Positions 23,473 to 35,305 of a stretch of 64,000 nucleotides of DNA are shown here, piece by piece. The stretch's first letter is position 1; every line of letters starts with the position of its first letter. The notes beneath the pieces were generated by a model that saw only the letters and a list, made by a program, of their open reading frames with translations, made no database searches and had not been told where the DNA came from. Position numbers and translations under genes: made by a program. The DNA comes from Chlorokybus atmophyticus (taxonomy: Eukaryota; Streptophyta; Chlorokybophyceae; Chlorokybales; Chlorokybaceae): positions 310,006-374,005 of the forward strand of contig RHPI01000249.1 in the NCBI GenBank assembly GCA_009103225.1. Direction: 5' to 3'.

Positions 23473-26297
23473 CTCATCATCAGCATCATGGGTACGGTCG
23501 TCATAATGGTCGTTATGGACCTGAGCTGGCTGCCCGTTAGTGTAGCCTTCTTGATCAGATATGATGGTCAACCCAATGTCTGCTTCAAGCTGGATATGTC
23601 TTGAGGTGTCACTTGGCGACCAATTGTAGATCGTCGCTGCTTTTCGTGGCCTCTCAAAGTGATCAGCTGATGACATTGTACTGTATATCCAAGTCGCGCC
23701 AGTGTTGCAGAATAAACCTGACTGCACCTATTAGTAACCAGCTGCTTGTATGTCTTGACATATCGACCATAGGCGGAGGCCTGACGACAGCCTGTATAAT
23801 AACTTTCCCGCAAGAACCATGCCATTGTTTGATGCTAAGCTTGAAGTTGACAAGGAACCCTGCAAATCAGAACGTGGCGTTAGCTGCTGCAACAAACCAA
23901 ATGCACAATGAACACAATACAGGTGCAATGATTGGTGCTGATAACCACCTTGAATAATGCGTGGCGGCAGCGCATATGATTGCGGTTCAGTCGCAACCCG
24001 GTCCACCTTCCACAAGTAAGGTTCCAGATACAGATGACGTAGTTGGTAACGAGAGTGTCCAACAAGCGCTGGACTCCAGTCGTGCAACTCTCGTTGGATG
24101 TCACGTGGCAGCTCATGGAACTCCAACGCCTCGTGCAGGATATCCCCTGGCTGCGCATGAGGTTGGAGTGCGGAACAACTTGCTGTAGATAAACCTTGGA
24201 CATGAGTGGGAAGCGGATGCTGCTGACTAATGTGGCAAACGCACGCTCAACATCCTCGCATATACTTCCGTCCGAGCTGCAGTTTGCATATCTTAGCCAA
24301 AGAGATGCGAAACAGAACACTGACGCTTCATCTCCTGCCAGTGCTTTGCTCTTCAGCAGCCCTTGCATGACCTGCAGGGTCCATGAACATTGTGCAAGTC
24401 ACATGGCCGCCTTGTGCTAGGCTTCAAAGTTTGCGACCAAGTGTAGTACTGTGGACTGCAGACCTTGCAGTGGTACAAGGCAAGCGCACATTGACTCTGC
24501 TCAACCTGACACATGCACGCATGCACAGACATGCAGTCACCACCATGCTGACATTGCAAACGGTAGCTTAGACCTCACAAGGCCATGTCGAAAAACAGGG
24601 AAGTTGTGGATGGACCGGTAGTACTCTGCTAGCACCTTCACAGCAGCACTCTGCTACAGACCAGCTTGTCGAGAGTTCGCGTACGACCAATAGTTGACAC
24701 GCATTCACAATTGTGACAGTCCTAAGAGGCTGTTTTACGCTTACCTGCAAGTTGACGACTGCAGTATGACACAACAAATGTTCTGGAAGGTCCAGCAGTT
24801 GCAGGCAGGCAGGCAACTGTTCAGCCGCGCTGCCCTTGGCAATTGGTTTCGTTGGTTGCAGCCGCAGCGCGCATTGCTCAACACAGGGATGCACTCCATA
24901 CTTGTCAGCAACTTGAAGCAGCACTTGACAGAGCTCCGTCTCTGTGCGAGCCGTCGGTGTGCACCCTTGCGAGTAGATGAAATGCAGCAGATGCTGAAAT
25001 GGCACTACCTCTGCGGAGCAATCACAGTTTGCATAACTCTGTCTGCTGTGTGCAACAGGTCATGCATGCAGAGTCACCTAAGATGCAATTTCACAGCATG
25101 TAGGCATGCTTATTCTCTCAGTTGGTAGAACCCAGGTTTGCTTCACAGGATGCGGTCCTTGCAGGTGAACAAAGTGTATCTGCAGTCGTAACACTTACCA
25201 TTGTAGTACAGGGACACATGCGTTCGCTGCTGTCCGACTCATGTGCGCTGTCGTCTCCACCATGCCGCTATCAAACATCTTTTGGAAAAACTGGGACCGT
25301 GCAGCCAGAAGTAGGGTGCTGACATGAATCGTGGGGTCGCGTGGACGGGGCGCTGCAACGCATATGCACAGTCAACTCAGATACCAGCAACGCTGGAACA
25401 CTACCCTAGACCATATTATGGCATGCATGCAGCCATATCTGTCAAGGCGTGATTTGATAAGCCACCATGCATGGCCGTACAATCATTATGATACAACACT
25501 AGGCTACAAGCATGGATGTCAATGCAGGCGCAATCTACCTGAAGTTCCAGGGCCACAGCTGGGCGCAATGTGGATTGGCGGGAGGCAGTCAGAGTACAAG
25601 GGATGGTTGTAAGCAATTCAAATCCCTGCTTGTCGTCGTCATCACAGCAATTGAACGCAAACAATTCCGTGCAGCTGCCTGATTTTTTGTCTTCTCTCTG
25701 CTCGTCAGCAAGCTCCGTACTTACCTTGCTTGCACATGGCGAAAGGCAAGATCAGCCTTGGGTAGAGTTAACTGCAGCTAGAGTGAAGGCATGTTATGCA
25801 TCAGTCACCCACACAACAAAGGTCATGTATGCGGGCCGACACATGCGCAATCATAACGCCAAACCAGCCTACGACACGTTCAAAAGCACTCAGGCTCACG
25901 AAAGCACAGAGGTCTCAAGCAGGTCTTCCAATTGAACCTTGTAGTGCATGGCAACCCCGCGATCAACCACCTTGTTGAACAGATGTGAAACATGCGCACA
26001 GACGCTTGCCCAGAATATGTCATCAACACTACAATACAGAGAGCCACTGGCACAAATGAATATGCCTACAACCTCCATCGACAACGCTGCTAGCAAGCGT
26101 GTTACGATCACAAGCAAACCTTTGCTTTGGTCAACGCACGAAGAAAAGCCACGATTGTAATCGCCTGACTGCCAATACGGGACAAGAAAATTCAAGGACT
26201 CCGAGGGAGCTGTAGTGTATGCAATGTTGCAGCACTGACGCTGACGCTTTGCAAGGGGAGGCCCAAGCGCCCATGGAGGCTCAGTGAACCACGACAT
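23473..26297 (-). pseudogene. BTB-BACK protein gene, copy C (damaged)
   Basis: Minus-strand order: a candidate start MSWFTEPPWALGPPLAKRQ (26,297 downward); first BTB exon AYNHPLYSDCLPPIHIAPSC (about 25,565-25,640); middle exon ARSQFFQKMFDSGMVETT (about 25,200-25,310, GTAAGT donor). The BTB C-terminal exon is at 24,748-25,005 (LLHFIYSQGC, VADKYGVHPCVEQCALRL). The BACK exon lies at about 23,950-24,368 (KSKALAGDEASVFCFASLW, RFPLMSKVYLQQVVPHS). The C-terminal part at 23,473-23,870 ends with an acidic tail and TAG. Damage: an in-frame TGA or frame change just before AYNHPLYSDC, and a one-base frame slip in BACK after PHSNLM. The BTB C-terminal exon itself is intact, unlike in copies A and B. The likely role, if it were expressed, is cullin-3 adaptor or scaffold. 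Confidence 0.75.
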
Positions 26298-26959
26298 GGC
26301 CGCGGTTGCGCCACATTCAACCCGCTCCTTGGCTAATCTGAAGGTTCAAATCTGCCCCCCCCCCTCCCCCCGCCCGCCTCCCGGTTGCTGCTGCTGTGGT
26401 TGACATGACAGCTGTCACGGATAGTCATTAAGGAAGTCAGAGCAGCAGCACTAACTTGACAGCAAGCCCAAATGCAGGCCGAACCGGACGCCAAGACAAT
26501 CATCCCGCGGCGTAGCACATCACGGCTTGTGCGAGCATACCGGTAGGCTCGTTGTGCAGTTGATACTTGACCTGTCCATGCATGTAATGCGCTTCGCCGG
26601 CGATGCATAACATGACTCGCATCAACCATGTCTGCCATCACGTGAGTAGGTAGTCACCTGCACGTGTCATCTAGCATACGGAGGCCAGTACAAGCAACAA
26701 TCTTTTTGCTCCTACAGAGATAGAGTCTCGAAGATTTGCCATGGTTACAACGACGGTAGTCAGCCAGCAAGGGGACCCCTGCAGCAAGATCAGTGTGCTG
26801 GTCAAGGAGTGATGATGCCCACCATGTACAACTACGGAGCCAGTTGCGCGTTGACAAGCATTGCGGGTGATACCTTATGAGCGGCAGTGGCTTGTTGTCG
26901 AGGAGTGGCATGAACGTATGCTTTCAACAACCTTCCCAACAGCAGCATTGGCATCGCAC

Positions 26960-26997
26960 TGGACATGAGCACTGGCCCAAGCCAGTGCTCATGTCCA
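26960..26997. repeat. perfect hairpin, 17-bp arms, 4-nt spacer
   Basis: The arms 26960-26976 and 26981-26997 are perfect reverse complements. The corresponding place in the duplicated copy (about 32,680-32,700) has GGACCAGTGCTCTGGCATC but no second arm, so the right arm looks like an addition to this copy only. Confidence 0.95.
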
Positions 26998-28536
26998 ACG
27001 GCATCAGCAACCTGCGTGTACTACAGTGTTAGTCTCTCCTCAGCCAAAGTGTACCTAGCCATCAATATGCACATGACAACAACATGCATGAGACCAGCGG
27101 TACGTACACTGAGGCATGTTTGAGCTGGTGGTGCACCTGCCGCTTGCAAAGCAGCATCATGAGAAAGGTGATCGTCGTATCCAGCCATGCAACTGCACAG
27201 CTGAACCACTCTTGCTGATCTTCTTCTCGGCCATTTGAACGCAGCGCATAGTGCCGTAACTCCGCACAACTTGCCAGCGAATTGCGTGTGTGTGCGCGTG
27301 CCTGCGCCCACTATAAGGGTGAATGCAACAGCGTAGTGACAAGAGCTTCACAACAATACAACTCAGCACAAAAGATGAATGGCTGCCTCGGGTGATGTTG
27401 GTGCTGTTGCACCATGCGTAACTCGGGGGCCAACATCCGCATTGCGCTTGAATTGAAGCAGCATAATGTATGCCTGGTTGCTGTCGTCAAGCTGACTGCT
27501 ACGTCAAAGCTGTGTGCATTGAGTCCTCAACACAACAGTCATGTATACATAGCTGCGTGAGTGTGTGAACCAATCAGGCGAACAACACCACTGACCCACA
27601 ACGTTGGCAGTTCTCAAGCACAACTGACCACCAACAACGACAACCATCCCACTTTCAAGTATCATACAACACAAAGCACCTGAAGCGTTGACTCTGTTTC
27701 TCTTGCACAAAGTCCCACTGACTGTGCAGCGGTGAACAAGCAGCACGTCACAGCAGAAGCTTGGGTATCTCCAGGCATGGACAGTGCAGAGTGGCAGAAT
27801 CTTGCTTACTCAACTTGCGGTATAGATCCCAGACGCAGAGTGATAAGCTCTCAACAACACCACACAGCAGCCACCGTCCTGACGCTGGCGTAGCTTAGCC
27901 GAGCCCCTGGTTGGCCTGGCTCAATGGCCAGTTAAGTGGAAACCAGACAGCTGGCCTGCTTTCCCCTCCCCGGCTGGCCTGGTGGTCGCACGGTATGCTC
28001 CATGATCACGGCAGGCAAGCGCGGCAACTCGTGCTTCTGCTGTGCACAATCGCATGCTTGCCTAACAGCGACCCTCTATCTCAGCAAGCAACGACGACAT
28101 CACCAGCGAGGTGCCGGAGACTGCAGACTATGCCTCCTCCGCCGCCGCCACCGTCAACGCCGCCTGCTTCGCCAAGCTCAGGATATGCACGCCCACACAG
28201 CTTAGCGTACGCTCACTTGACTCGAGTTGAGCAGCTGCCGGTGCTGTACGCTATCACTGCATGCAGCTGATGCGTGCTGGTGGAGCACCTGTGGACCTTG
28301 TTGTAGATTGCACCGTCAAGTTGCACGCTTTGCTGTGTTGCTTCAAAGAGTCATCGCAGGCTCCAAACCAGTGGCAGCTGCTGGTGCTTGCTGGTACCAC
28401 TGAAGCTACCAGGTACACTGCCTCGTACAGACTGAGCGCACATGCCTTGGCCTGGACTCTGGGAGGCGTTGATAGTGAGATTGATCAGCCTGTGGCCTGC
28501 ACATGCGTGCCTATCTTTGGTGCGTGGGTGGGGGTG

Positions 28537-28827
28537 GGGGTGGGGGGAGAGATTGCTGAGCGTGCTCTTGCATGTCTGCGAGTATACGGATGCTGAGGTC
28601 AACATCCGCTTGCACAAGAAGCACTGCCAGATATATTCTCTTGCTCTGTAGGTACAGCACGTTTGGCAAGTGTGGCACATAAGAGCTCATGCATTGACAG
28701 CTGACGTACTCCACATGTATGCGCGCACATACGTAATTGTCCACCACGTTGTGCTGTTGTTGGGTGGGCTATTGAAGCTGGCTCACCAGGCGGGCATGAC
28801 GACCAACTACGGGGATCTGCTGGGAGA
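28537..28827. repeat. 291-bp exact direct repeat, copy 1
   Basis: This segment is base-for-base identical to 34046-34336, apart from the G-run just before it. Flanking parts of the same duplication have diverged strongly. Confidence 0.95.
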
Positions 28828-29397
28828 CAAGCAGCAGCTGCATGGGATGCTGCTGAGGAGCTACGCGCAGAACTCACCCTCCACAATCAGCGCCTCACCA
28901 TCAATTGCGCAGCACTCTACGGGCTTGAGGTATAGTACCCCATGCTAACACGTGCGCGCGTGCTAGCGCGAGCGCAAAACTGAGCATGTGCGTGTGCTCA
29001 CGCCTGTATGTATATATGTATGCATATGTGCATATGTGCAAACACTTGGCTGAGTGTTGGTGTGCACAAAAGATGGTATGCTAGAGTATATGTAGGAGCT
29101 CGGAGTTGTGCGCTCGCCTATAACCAGGAGAGACCATATGGCTAGCTATCACAGGTTTCTAACACACCGTACTAGACTATTAACCACCTTCCGGAGGTGT
29201 TTTGGGATTGCTATTGCAAGGCGTCCATCCTCATCATCTTTGAAGGCTTGTAAATCAATGGTTGCATCAAACAAACTGTCCGTCTCACATGGGGTTGGAT
29301 ACCAATGATAGCGCTGTGCAGTGCGTTAACGTCCGAAATCCAGTGATGCAAATTGTATATCATACTTCCAGGTTGAGCGGTATGTGCTGAAGGAGCG

Positions 29398-31530
29398 CGA
29401 GGCCACTTTGAGACACCATAAGCTCGACATTCGCAACACATTAATAGAAGCTGGTGGCCTGACCACCAGCATGATACTTATGTTGCCATTGGTTAAGTTA
29501 TCAATCTCAAAATCAAAGACAAAACCTGCGCAAGATGAGCGAGAGTTGTATGCGTGTTGGGTGCAATGCCTTATTGCAATCTACATACACATGCGCGAGC
29601 ACACACGCACGCGCGCAGCAACGCACACACGCACACGCACAGACACACATGTGTACCTTAAATGATGCGCGGGGAAAGTATGTACAATGGCACGCCGGTT
29701 GTTTTCCTGTCCACCCTGCAGCAATCGTTCTCACTCGCACGGTTGCGCGGGTCAGGACGAGGGGACACAACCGCCTCAGATCTGCCCATGGTTCTCAACC
29801 GTTTCTCATTCTCATTCATCTTTGATGATGTCTGGCGTGAAAAGGTATGGTGCAATGAAGAGTCAACCGCGGCATGTATTACATTCTCATGCACGCGCAT
29901 TAGACTCGAGAACGCCACAATCTGTTCCAGGTATGCTACGGACATGAGCGGGAAGCAAATGGTACCCCCGACTTTGCAAAGGCATCACGCGCTTCTTCAC
30001 ACACACGTGTGTCCAATGAAGCGTGCGCGCTGTGCACCCACAAGCACACAAGACAAAATGCCGACTCTTCATCCCCCGCAATTGTCCTGCTCTCCAACAG
30101 TTTGCGGATGACCTAACCCAAGCAAGCAAAACAGCAAAACAACATACTTTGTGGTGTGGCATGTGGCATGCGCATTAGCAATGGCATGTCTGCTGTCATG
30201 GCAGTACTCACTGAAAGCTTGAACTTCATCAGGCCTCGTTAAGACACAGGAATTTTGTCAATGCTGCGAACTTGTACTTCCTCAGCACTTCCACGACACC
30301 TTCCTGCAAGTGGCCAGGAACCTTGCTCATGCCTTGCGTGTGACCAAAAGCTGACCTTGAATGCACACGCGCACATGCACGCACTCGCACACATACCTGA
30401 AGTTCGACTACAGCCGCATGCATGAGCAGCAGATGCTCTGGCAAGTCGAGCAATCGGAAGCACGTGTCGAGTTGTCCCGCCGCGCTGCGCCCATCAGTTT
30501 TGGCAGGCAGCAAGCGCATCGTACAATGTGCCACGCACGATTCCACTGCATACTTGTTGGCCACACACAGCAGCTGCAAGAGCTCTGCCTCCGTGCGTGC
30601 AGTGGACCCGCAGCCCTGCGTGTAGATGAAGTGCAGCAACTGCTGGAAGGGCAGCAACTCTGCAACAGCCATAGCAATCTGTAAGTTTGTAGTGGATTGA
30701 TCACACTTCCCTTAGGCTCATGCAAGGTGAGGACGCGTTGCATAAGCCACTCCTACAACTGCGTGCCTATACGCGCACAAGCACAAGTTAGACTCCGCGC
30801 ACCACACAAAGGCCCACAGATGATGTTGCGATAAACAACTTAGGGACTGCGCTGCAACACGCCACTGTGCTTAGAGACTATTTGTTGTGTGCAGCATTGC
30901 TTGTGATTGGCAGCGCTCACCATCGTGACACAGCGTCACATGAATGGGCGCTGTTCGCATGTTGTGCGTCGCGGATTCTGCCATGCCGCTCTCAAACATC
31001 TTCCGAAAGTCAACGGACCTCGCAGCCAGGATGGGCGTGCTGAGGTGGAGCTTGAGCGGGCCACAGGCTCTGCATCGCATCAACGTTAGCCTGTCCTGGC
31101 AGCCATGTATGCAGCCTACTACTGCCACTGCACTCCACTCAATCGCGCCGCAGTTGAACGAAGGGGTTGAGCAAATACAAGCCAGAACGCGGTTATATTT
31201 TTGCATGCGTGCGTGCACGTATATGCATGCACGTGCATGCACGTGCATGCGTGTGTGCATGCATGTGCATGTGTGTGCGCGCACATGCATGTGTGCTCGA
31301 GTGTTTGCACGCGCATATCTCTGTGCTGTGTGCATTCACAACGCACGACAGCCGACTCATTCGTGTAAGCAAGTTAGCAAATTAGTGTTCACCATACCTG
31401 AGGTGCTCGGGCCATGCGTTACTCAACACGGATGTGAACAACGCAGTCAGATTACAAGGGATTGTCAAAGGCGAAGTCCAACCCGCAGTCGTCATTGTGC
31501 GGGGACTGGGATGCATGCAGCTCCAAGCAG
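29398..31530 (-). pseudogene. BTB-BACK protein gene, copy D (damaged)
   Basis: Minus-strand order: first BTB exon LDFAFDNPL then TAA then SDCVVHIRVE (31,424-31,520), where the conserved tyrosine of the PLYSDC motif is replaced by a stop. The middle exon is DFRKMFESGMAESATHNMRT (about 30,900-31,030). The BTB C-terminal exon is PFQQLLHFIYTQGC, NKYAVESCVAHCTMRLL (30,413-30,672, intact). The BACK region is at about 29,690-30,110 (LLESRTIAGDEESAFCL, then FPLMSVAYLEQIVAFSSLM in another frame). The C-terminal part lies at 29,398-29,530 (VVRPPASINVLRMSSLW, KVASRSFSTYRSTW). A stop in exon 1 and at least one frame change in BACK make this a pseudogene. Confidence 0.75.
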
Positions 31531-31539
31531 TATATATAG

Positions 31540-34045
31540 CGTTGCTCTGGTGGCTGTTCTGAAGACGCCATGTCCCCAGGGAACGGACTTTGCTACCTTG
31601 ACACTGGAGTTGAACGTTTATGCAGTTGAGGTTGTAACAAGCAGCCTGAGGTGCGTAGCAAGTGCGGTGGACCATTGGCAAGCATTCTATGGGGGACGAA
31701 CGCTCAGCCTTGCATGCATGCGCTGACGCAATGCCTCTTTTGATCTGGCCGCTTCACCTGCCAGCCTAGTGTGGTATGGTGTTGCACTCTCCAAGCCCCC
31801 TCCTCCTCCTCACCGTCAGCAGCCCAATCACCTGCCTGGTGTGAACTGGCTTGGCTTGGCTCCCTACGACGTGTTGCGAGCTAAGCTGCAGTACACGAAA
31901 GCTTACAGCTGCCACCTTCCGTCGATGCAGCTCAACATTACTGTATGATCTGCCTTGAGCGTAACTCAGTCTCATGCTGTGTATAGCGATGCTGCCTGCT
32001 GCCTCTAGGCTACCCTGTGGGTGACAGCTGTCATGGGTAGTTGAAGTCAATAGCGGGTGCGGCACATCATGTGATGATCACGTTAGACGGCTTGATGTCG
32101 CTCACAGGCGCCTTGTGCCAGGCATCATCTGCATGCGATGCGTTCCAGCGGCGACGCATCACATGGCTTACATGAATGTATGTTACATCAGTCGTGTACA
32201 CGATGCAACACCCATCATCTTGACAAACACGTGCCACTCCATGCACTCAGTTCTAAGTGTGCACATCTCATCAAGAATACAATTGACAAGCACTAGCCCA
32301 GTACAAAGGTCAAGCAATGTGAGTTGTCACCTGAACGGGTGATCTTCACCAACAGCAAGGCCGGTACAAGCAACAAGCATTTTGTCGTCAACTTTGCCAC
32401 GACTGCCATAATGGCGGATAACGAACCAGCAAGGGGACCTCTGCACCAACATTGCAGCATGCTTCTTCATAAGCAATGGTCCTCACCATGCACAGTGACA
32501 GAGCCAGTTGCACGACAGGTTCTACCGTACTACCTGCAATAGTATTGCAGTAACGCAGTTGGCACCCATGTATACATTTGTTCATCTTGGCGGGTGACAC
32601 CTTGCACTTGTTATGTAGTGGCATCAACAAATCTTTCAACTGCAACATCTTGTCCAACACCAGCATTGCCATGGAGAATTGGCTCGGACCAGTGCTCTGG
32701 CATCAGCAATCTGCGAGTGTTAGTCTCTCCTTCATTACAGCTTGCATAGCAATGCGTACGCGCATGCCAACCACATGCAAGAGCAGTTGTAAACGCTGTG
32801 TTTACTGAGGCATGCTTGCTGGTTAAGCACTTGCAGCTTGCACGACAGTAGCATGAGAAGGGTGTAATGTCTTGTCGTATCCAGGCATGCAGCTGAACCA
32901 CTCCTATCAATCTTCTTGGGTCTTCAACTGCACCGCACAGTGCAAGTGTAGCCTCTCACAAGTTTCCAGCATACAGTTGCCAGAGCGCTCTGCTACCAGA
33001 ATCAATCCAGCAATAGGGAGAGCGTGCATGAGACCAGTGCGTTGCAAGCACCTGATATTACTTTGTGTGTCAATGCTGATTGTCAACACGGACAACTATC
33101 CCACACTCAAAGTGTCACCCAACACAAAGCACCTGAGGCTTGGACACCGCTGGTCTCGCACAACGAAAATGTGCAGCGGAGGAGAAGCAGCACATTGCAG
33201 CCAACGAAATGGTTATGGAGAATGAGCAGACTACGCAAGGCAGTAAGCAGCAGGAAACTTGCTTGCTGCGCAAGTCTCTTACAAAACCCAGACGCCGAGT
33301 GACAAGTTCTCGACAACACATACCACACAGCAGCCACCGCCCATACGCTGCTATACTGAAGTCCGGCCCCGGGTTGACCCCGACCCAGTTGTCTGCTTTG
33401 AGAAGCAGGCAGCTTCGTTCTCTTCCAGCTGGCCGGTCTGCAACATGCGCTAACGGCAGGCCAGCGCGGCAACTCCTGTGCTGCTGCAGCTGCTCAGCAC
33501 AATGTCCCTGCTAGCATACCAGCGACCCTCCCTCAGCAGGCGACAACAACGGTGAGACTAACAGACACGCAGACTGTTCCTCCTCCGCCGCCGCCAACGC
33601 CGCCGCTGTGGCAGCTGCGCTAAGATCAGTCTGAACGCCCGTACACAGCTTTGCTACGTATGCTCACTCGAGTTGAGCAACAGCTGCCGTTGCTGTAGGT
33701 TAACACTGCAACAAATCATTGCTAGTGCGGCTATAACACTGGAGAACCTGTTGACAAGTTAACCTTGATGTAACACTTGCACCATCAAGTTGCACGCTTT
33801 CCTGTGCTATATATGGTCATGGCAGGCTTCAAAGTGGCAGCTCAGCGGCTGGCATTTGCTGGTGCTACTGAAGCTGCCAGGTACACCGCCTTGCCTGTAC
33901 AGTTTCTTTGGTGAAGGTGCTCAGCCTGTGGCCTGCTCATGTGTGCAATTGTAAAGGATGCTGAGGTCTTTGCATGCGCTTACACAAGCAGCACTCTGCT
34001 AGAAACATTCTGCTGCTGCTGTGTAGCCACAGCACGATTAGGGGA
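31540..34045. other. 5' flank of BTB copy D: unresolved sequence
   Basis: This is the second copy of the material at 26.4-28.5 kb, in the same order. The polyproline stretch (about 33,571) and LTRVEQ (about 33,670) are kept, but the frame then runs into a stop. No known domain was seen. Confidence 0.4.
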
Positions 34046-34336
34046 GGGGTGGGGGGAGAGATTGCTGAGCGTGCTCTTGCATGTCTGCGAGTATACGGAT
34101 GCTGAGGTCAACATCCGCTTGCACAAGAAGCACTGCCAGATATATTCTCTTGCTCTGTAGGTACAGCACGTTTGGCAAGTGTGGCACATAAGAGCTCATG
34201 CATTGACAGCTGACGTACTCCACATGTATGCGCGCACATACGTAATTGTCCACCACGTTGTGCTGTTGTTGGGTGGGCTATTGAAGCTGGCTCACCAGGC
34301 GGGCATGACGACCAACTACGGGGATCTGCTGGGAGA
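34046..34336. repeat. 291-bp exact direct repeat, copy 2, ending at an N
   Basis: It is identical to 28537-28827 and stops exactly at the single N at 34337. After the N the sequence is unrelated. Confidence 0.95.
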
Positions 34337-34337
34337 N
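34337..34337. other. assembly join (single N)
   Basis: One undetermined base marks the point where the duplicated sequence ends and unique sequence begins. It probably marks a contig join rather than a one-base uncertainty. Confidence 0.8.
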
Positions 34338-34584
34338 CCCAGTTGAGCGCAGGTAATGTAGTACATACTGCCATCCATACTTAGCATGGCAGCAAGTTGC
34401 TTGCATGCAGCTCGTTTAACAGATACCACGCTAGGCGGGTTCCTTGAAACATGGCATACAGCCATCTATTTCCTTAGTAAGGTGAACAACGTGGAATGCT
34501 GACTGATGAACCTACAGGGGAGTGTATAGACACGCGCGAGATGGTGGCCTGGAAACATTGGAATTAACAAAGAGCTACATACAA

Positions 34585-35305
34585 TCAAAGGTCTTGAGGG
34601 CCGAGGCGGCAGTGCTTGCAGCGCTTCTCCCAGCAGCATGGACTGATGCAGGAGAGCAAGCCACAAGGGAAGCAGAAGAAGGAGCAACACTGCACGCACA
34701 AGGCCAGATTGTTAATTGTGGTTGTTGATGTGCGGTATGCACGGGTAATAATGCCACACTGGAGTTGACACTTACATAAGCGGTGCAGGTAGGCTCCAAG
34801 CGGTATTTGTGGTTGGGGCACACCACAGGCTTGGAGTGGGGGTTGAGGATGGTTGTCTCGCCACCATCAGCATCAATCTTCGTGCGCACTTGCACTGGAG
34901 GCAAGAGGCCACCTTCGCTGTTGAGCACACGATCCACTATCACCTGCTGCTGCATATGCTCATACGCCGGCGGCTCCGCACCTAGCCAATAAACGACAGC
35001 ATTGTTTGCGATAGCACAACAATGTTGTTGTTGGCCAAATGTATTTTGAAGTGAGTATGTCAACGTTGTGCATTTATACTTGCAGTATTAAGCATTACAA
35101 ACAGACATGCGTATTACAGGCACATGTCTCAAGTTTGCCGTCCGGCAGCAACGGCTGAGTCAGAATAATACTAATCACACAGTATGTGTTTGACAAGAAA
35201 CGAGAATAAATGGCGACAAACTGCTAGCCTATACTTACCACGTCCATCCTTGCCGTACTCCAGCGGGTCATTGACAATGGGCGCCGTCGTTGTGGGCTTG
35301 TCCAT
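34585..35305 (-). CDS. BRI3/LITAF-like small membrane protein
   Basis: Three exons on the minus strand: 35239-35305 (starts MDKPTTTAPIVNDPLEYG), 34776-34981, and 34585-34689 (ends KHCRLGPQDL and TGA). Phases 1 and 0 join without a break and give 125 residues, the same size as animal BRI3. The N-terminal half is polar. The C-terminal half has a CPNHKYRLEPTC cysteine pair, then a Cys-rich hydrophobic insert (CCSFFCFPCGLLSCISPCCW), then CKHC. This is the split zinc-ribbon layout of BRI3 and LITAF proteins, which sit on endosomal or lysosomal membranes. Donors are GTAAGT and GTAAGT. The gene is divergent from the TMEM120 gene. It could also be another Cys-rich membrane family. The domain call is by pattern only. 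Confidence 0.6.

Larger units (their letters stand above)
26400..28950. other. 5' flank of BTB copy C: unresolved sequence duplicated at 31.9-34.3 kb
   Basis: Segments here match 31,900-34,336 in the same order and orientation: 26,680-26,860 with 32,340-32,520, 27,190-27,250 with 32,870-32,930, 28,120-28,260 with 33,560-33,700, and 28,300-28,420 with 33,770-33,900. Weak coding signals on the plus strand include a polyproline stretch (28,134), LTRVEQLPVLYA (28,216) and a possible coiled coil at 28,830-28,930 that ends before GTATAG. No known domain was recognised. It may be a second, unknown gene carried with each BTB copy. Confidence 0.4.

Noticed and set aside
26335-26355. GGTTCAAATCT resembling a tRNA T-loop
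   Set aside because: The next bases are a C run and no clover-leaf forms.
29384-29665. Plus-strand coiled-coil exon (VERYVLKEREATLRHHKLD) joined to an exon at 28.8 kb
   Set aside because: The minus strand of the same stretch aligns with the C-terminal domain of BTB copies A and C, so the plus frame is its shadow.
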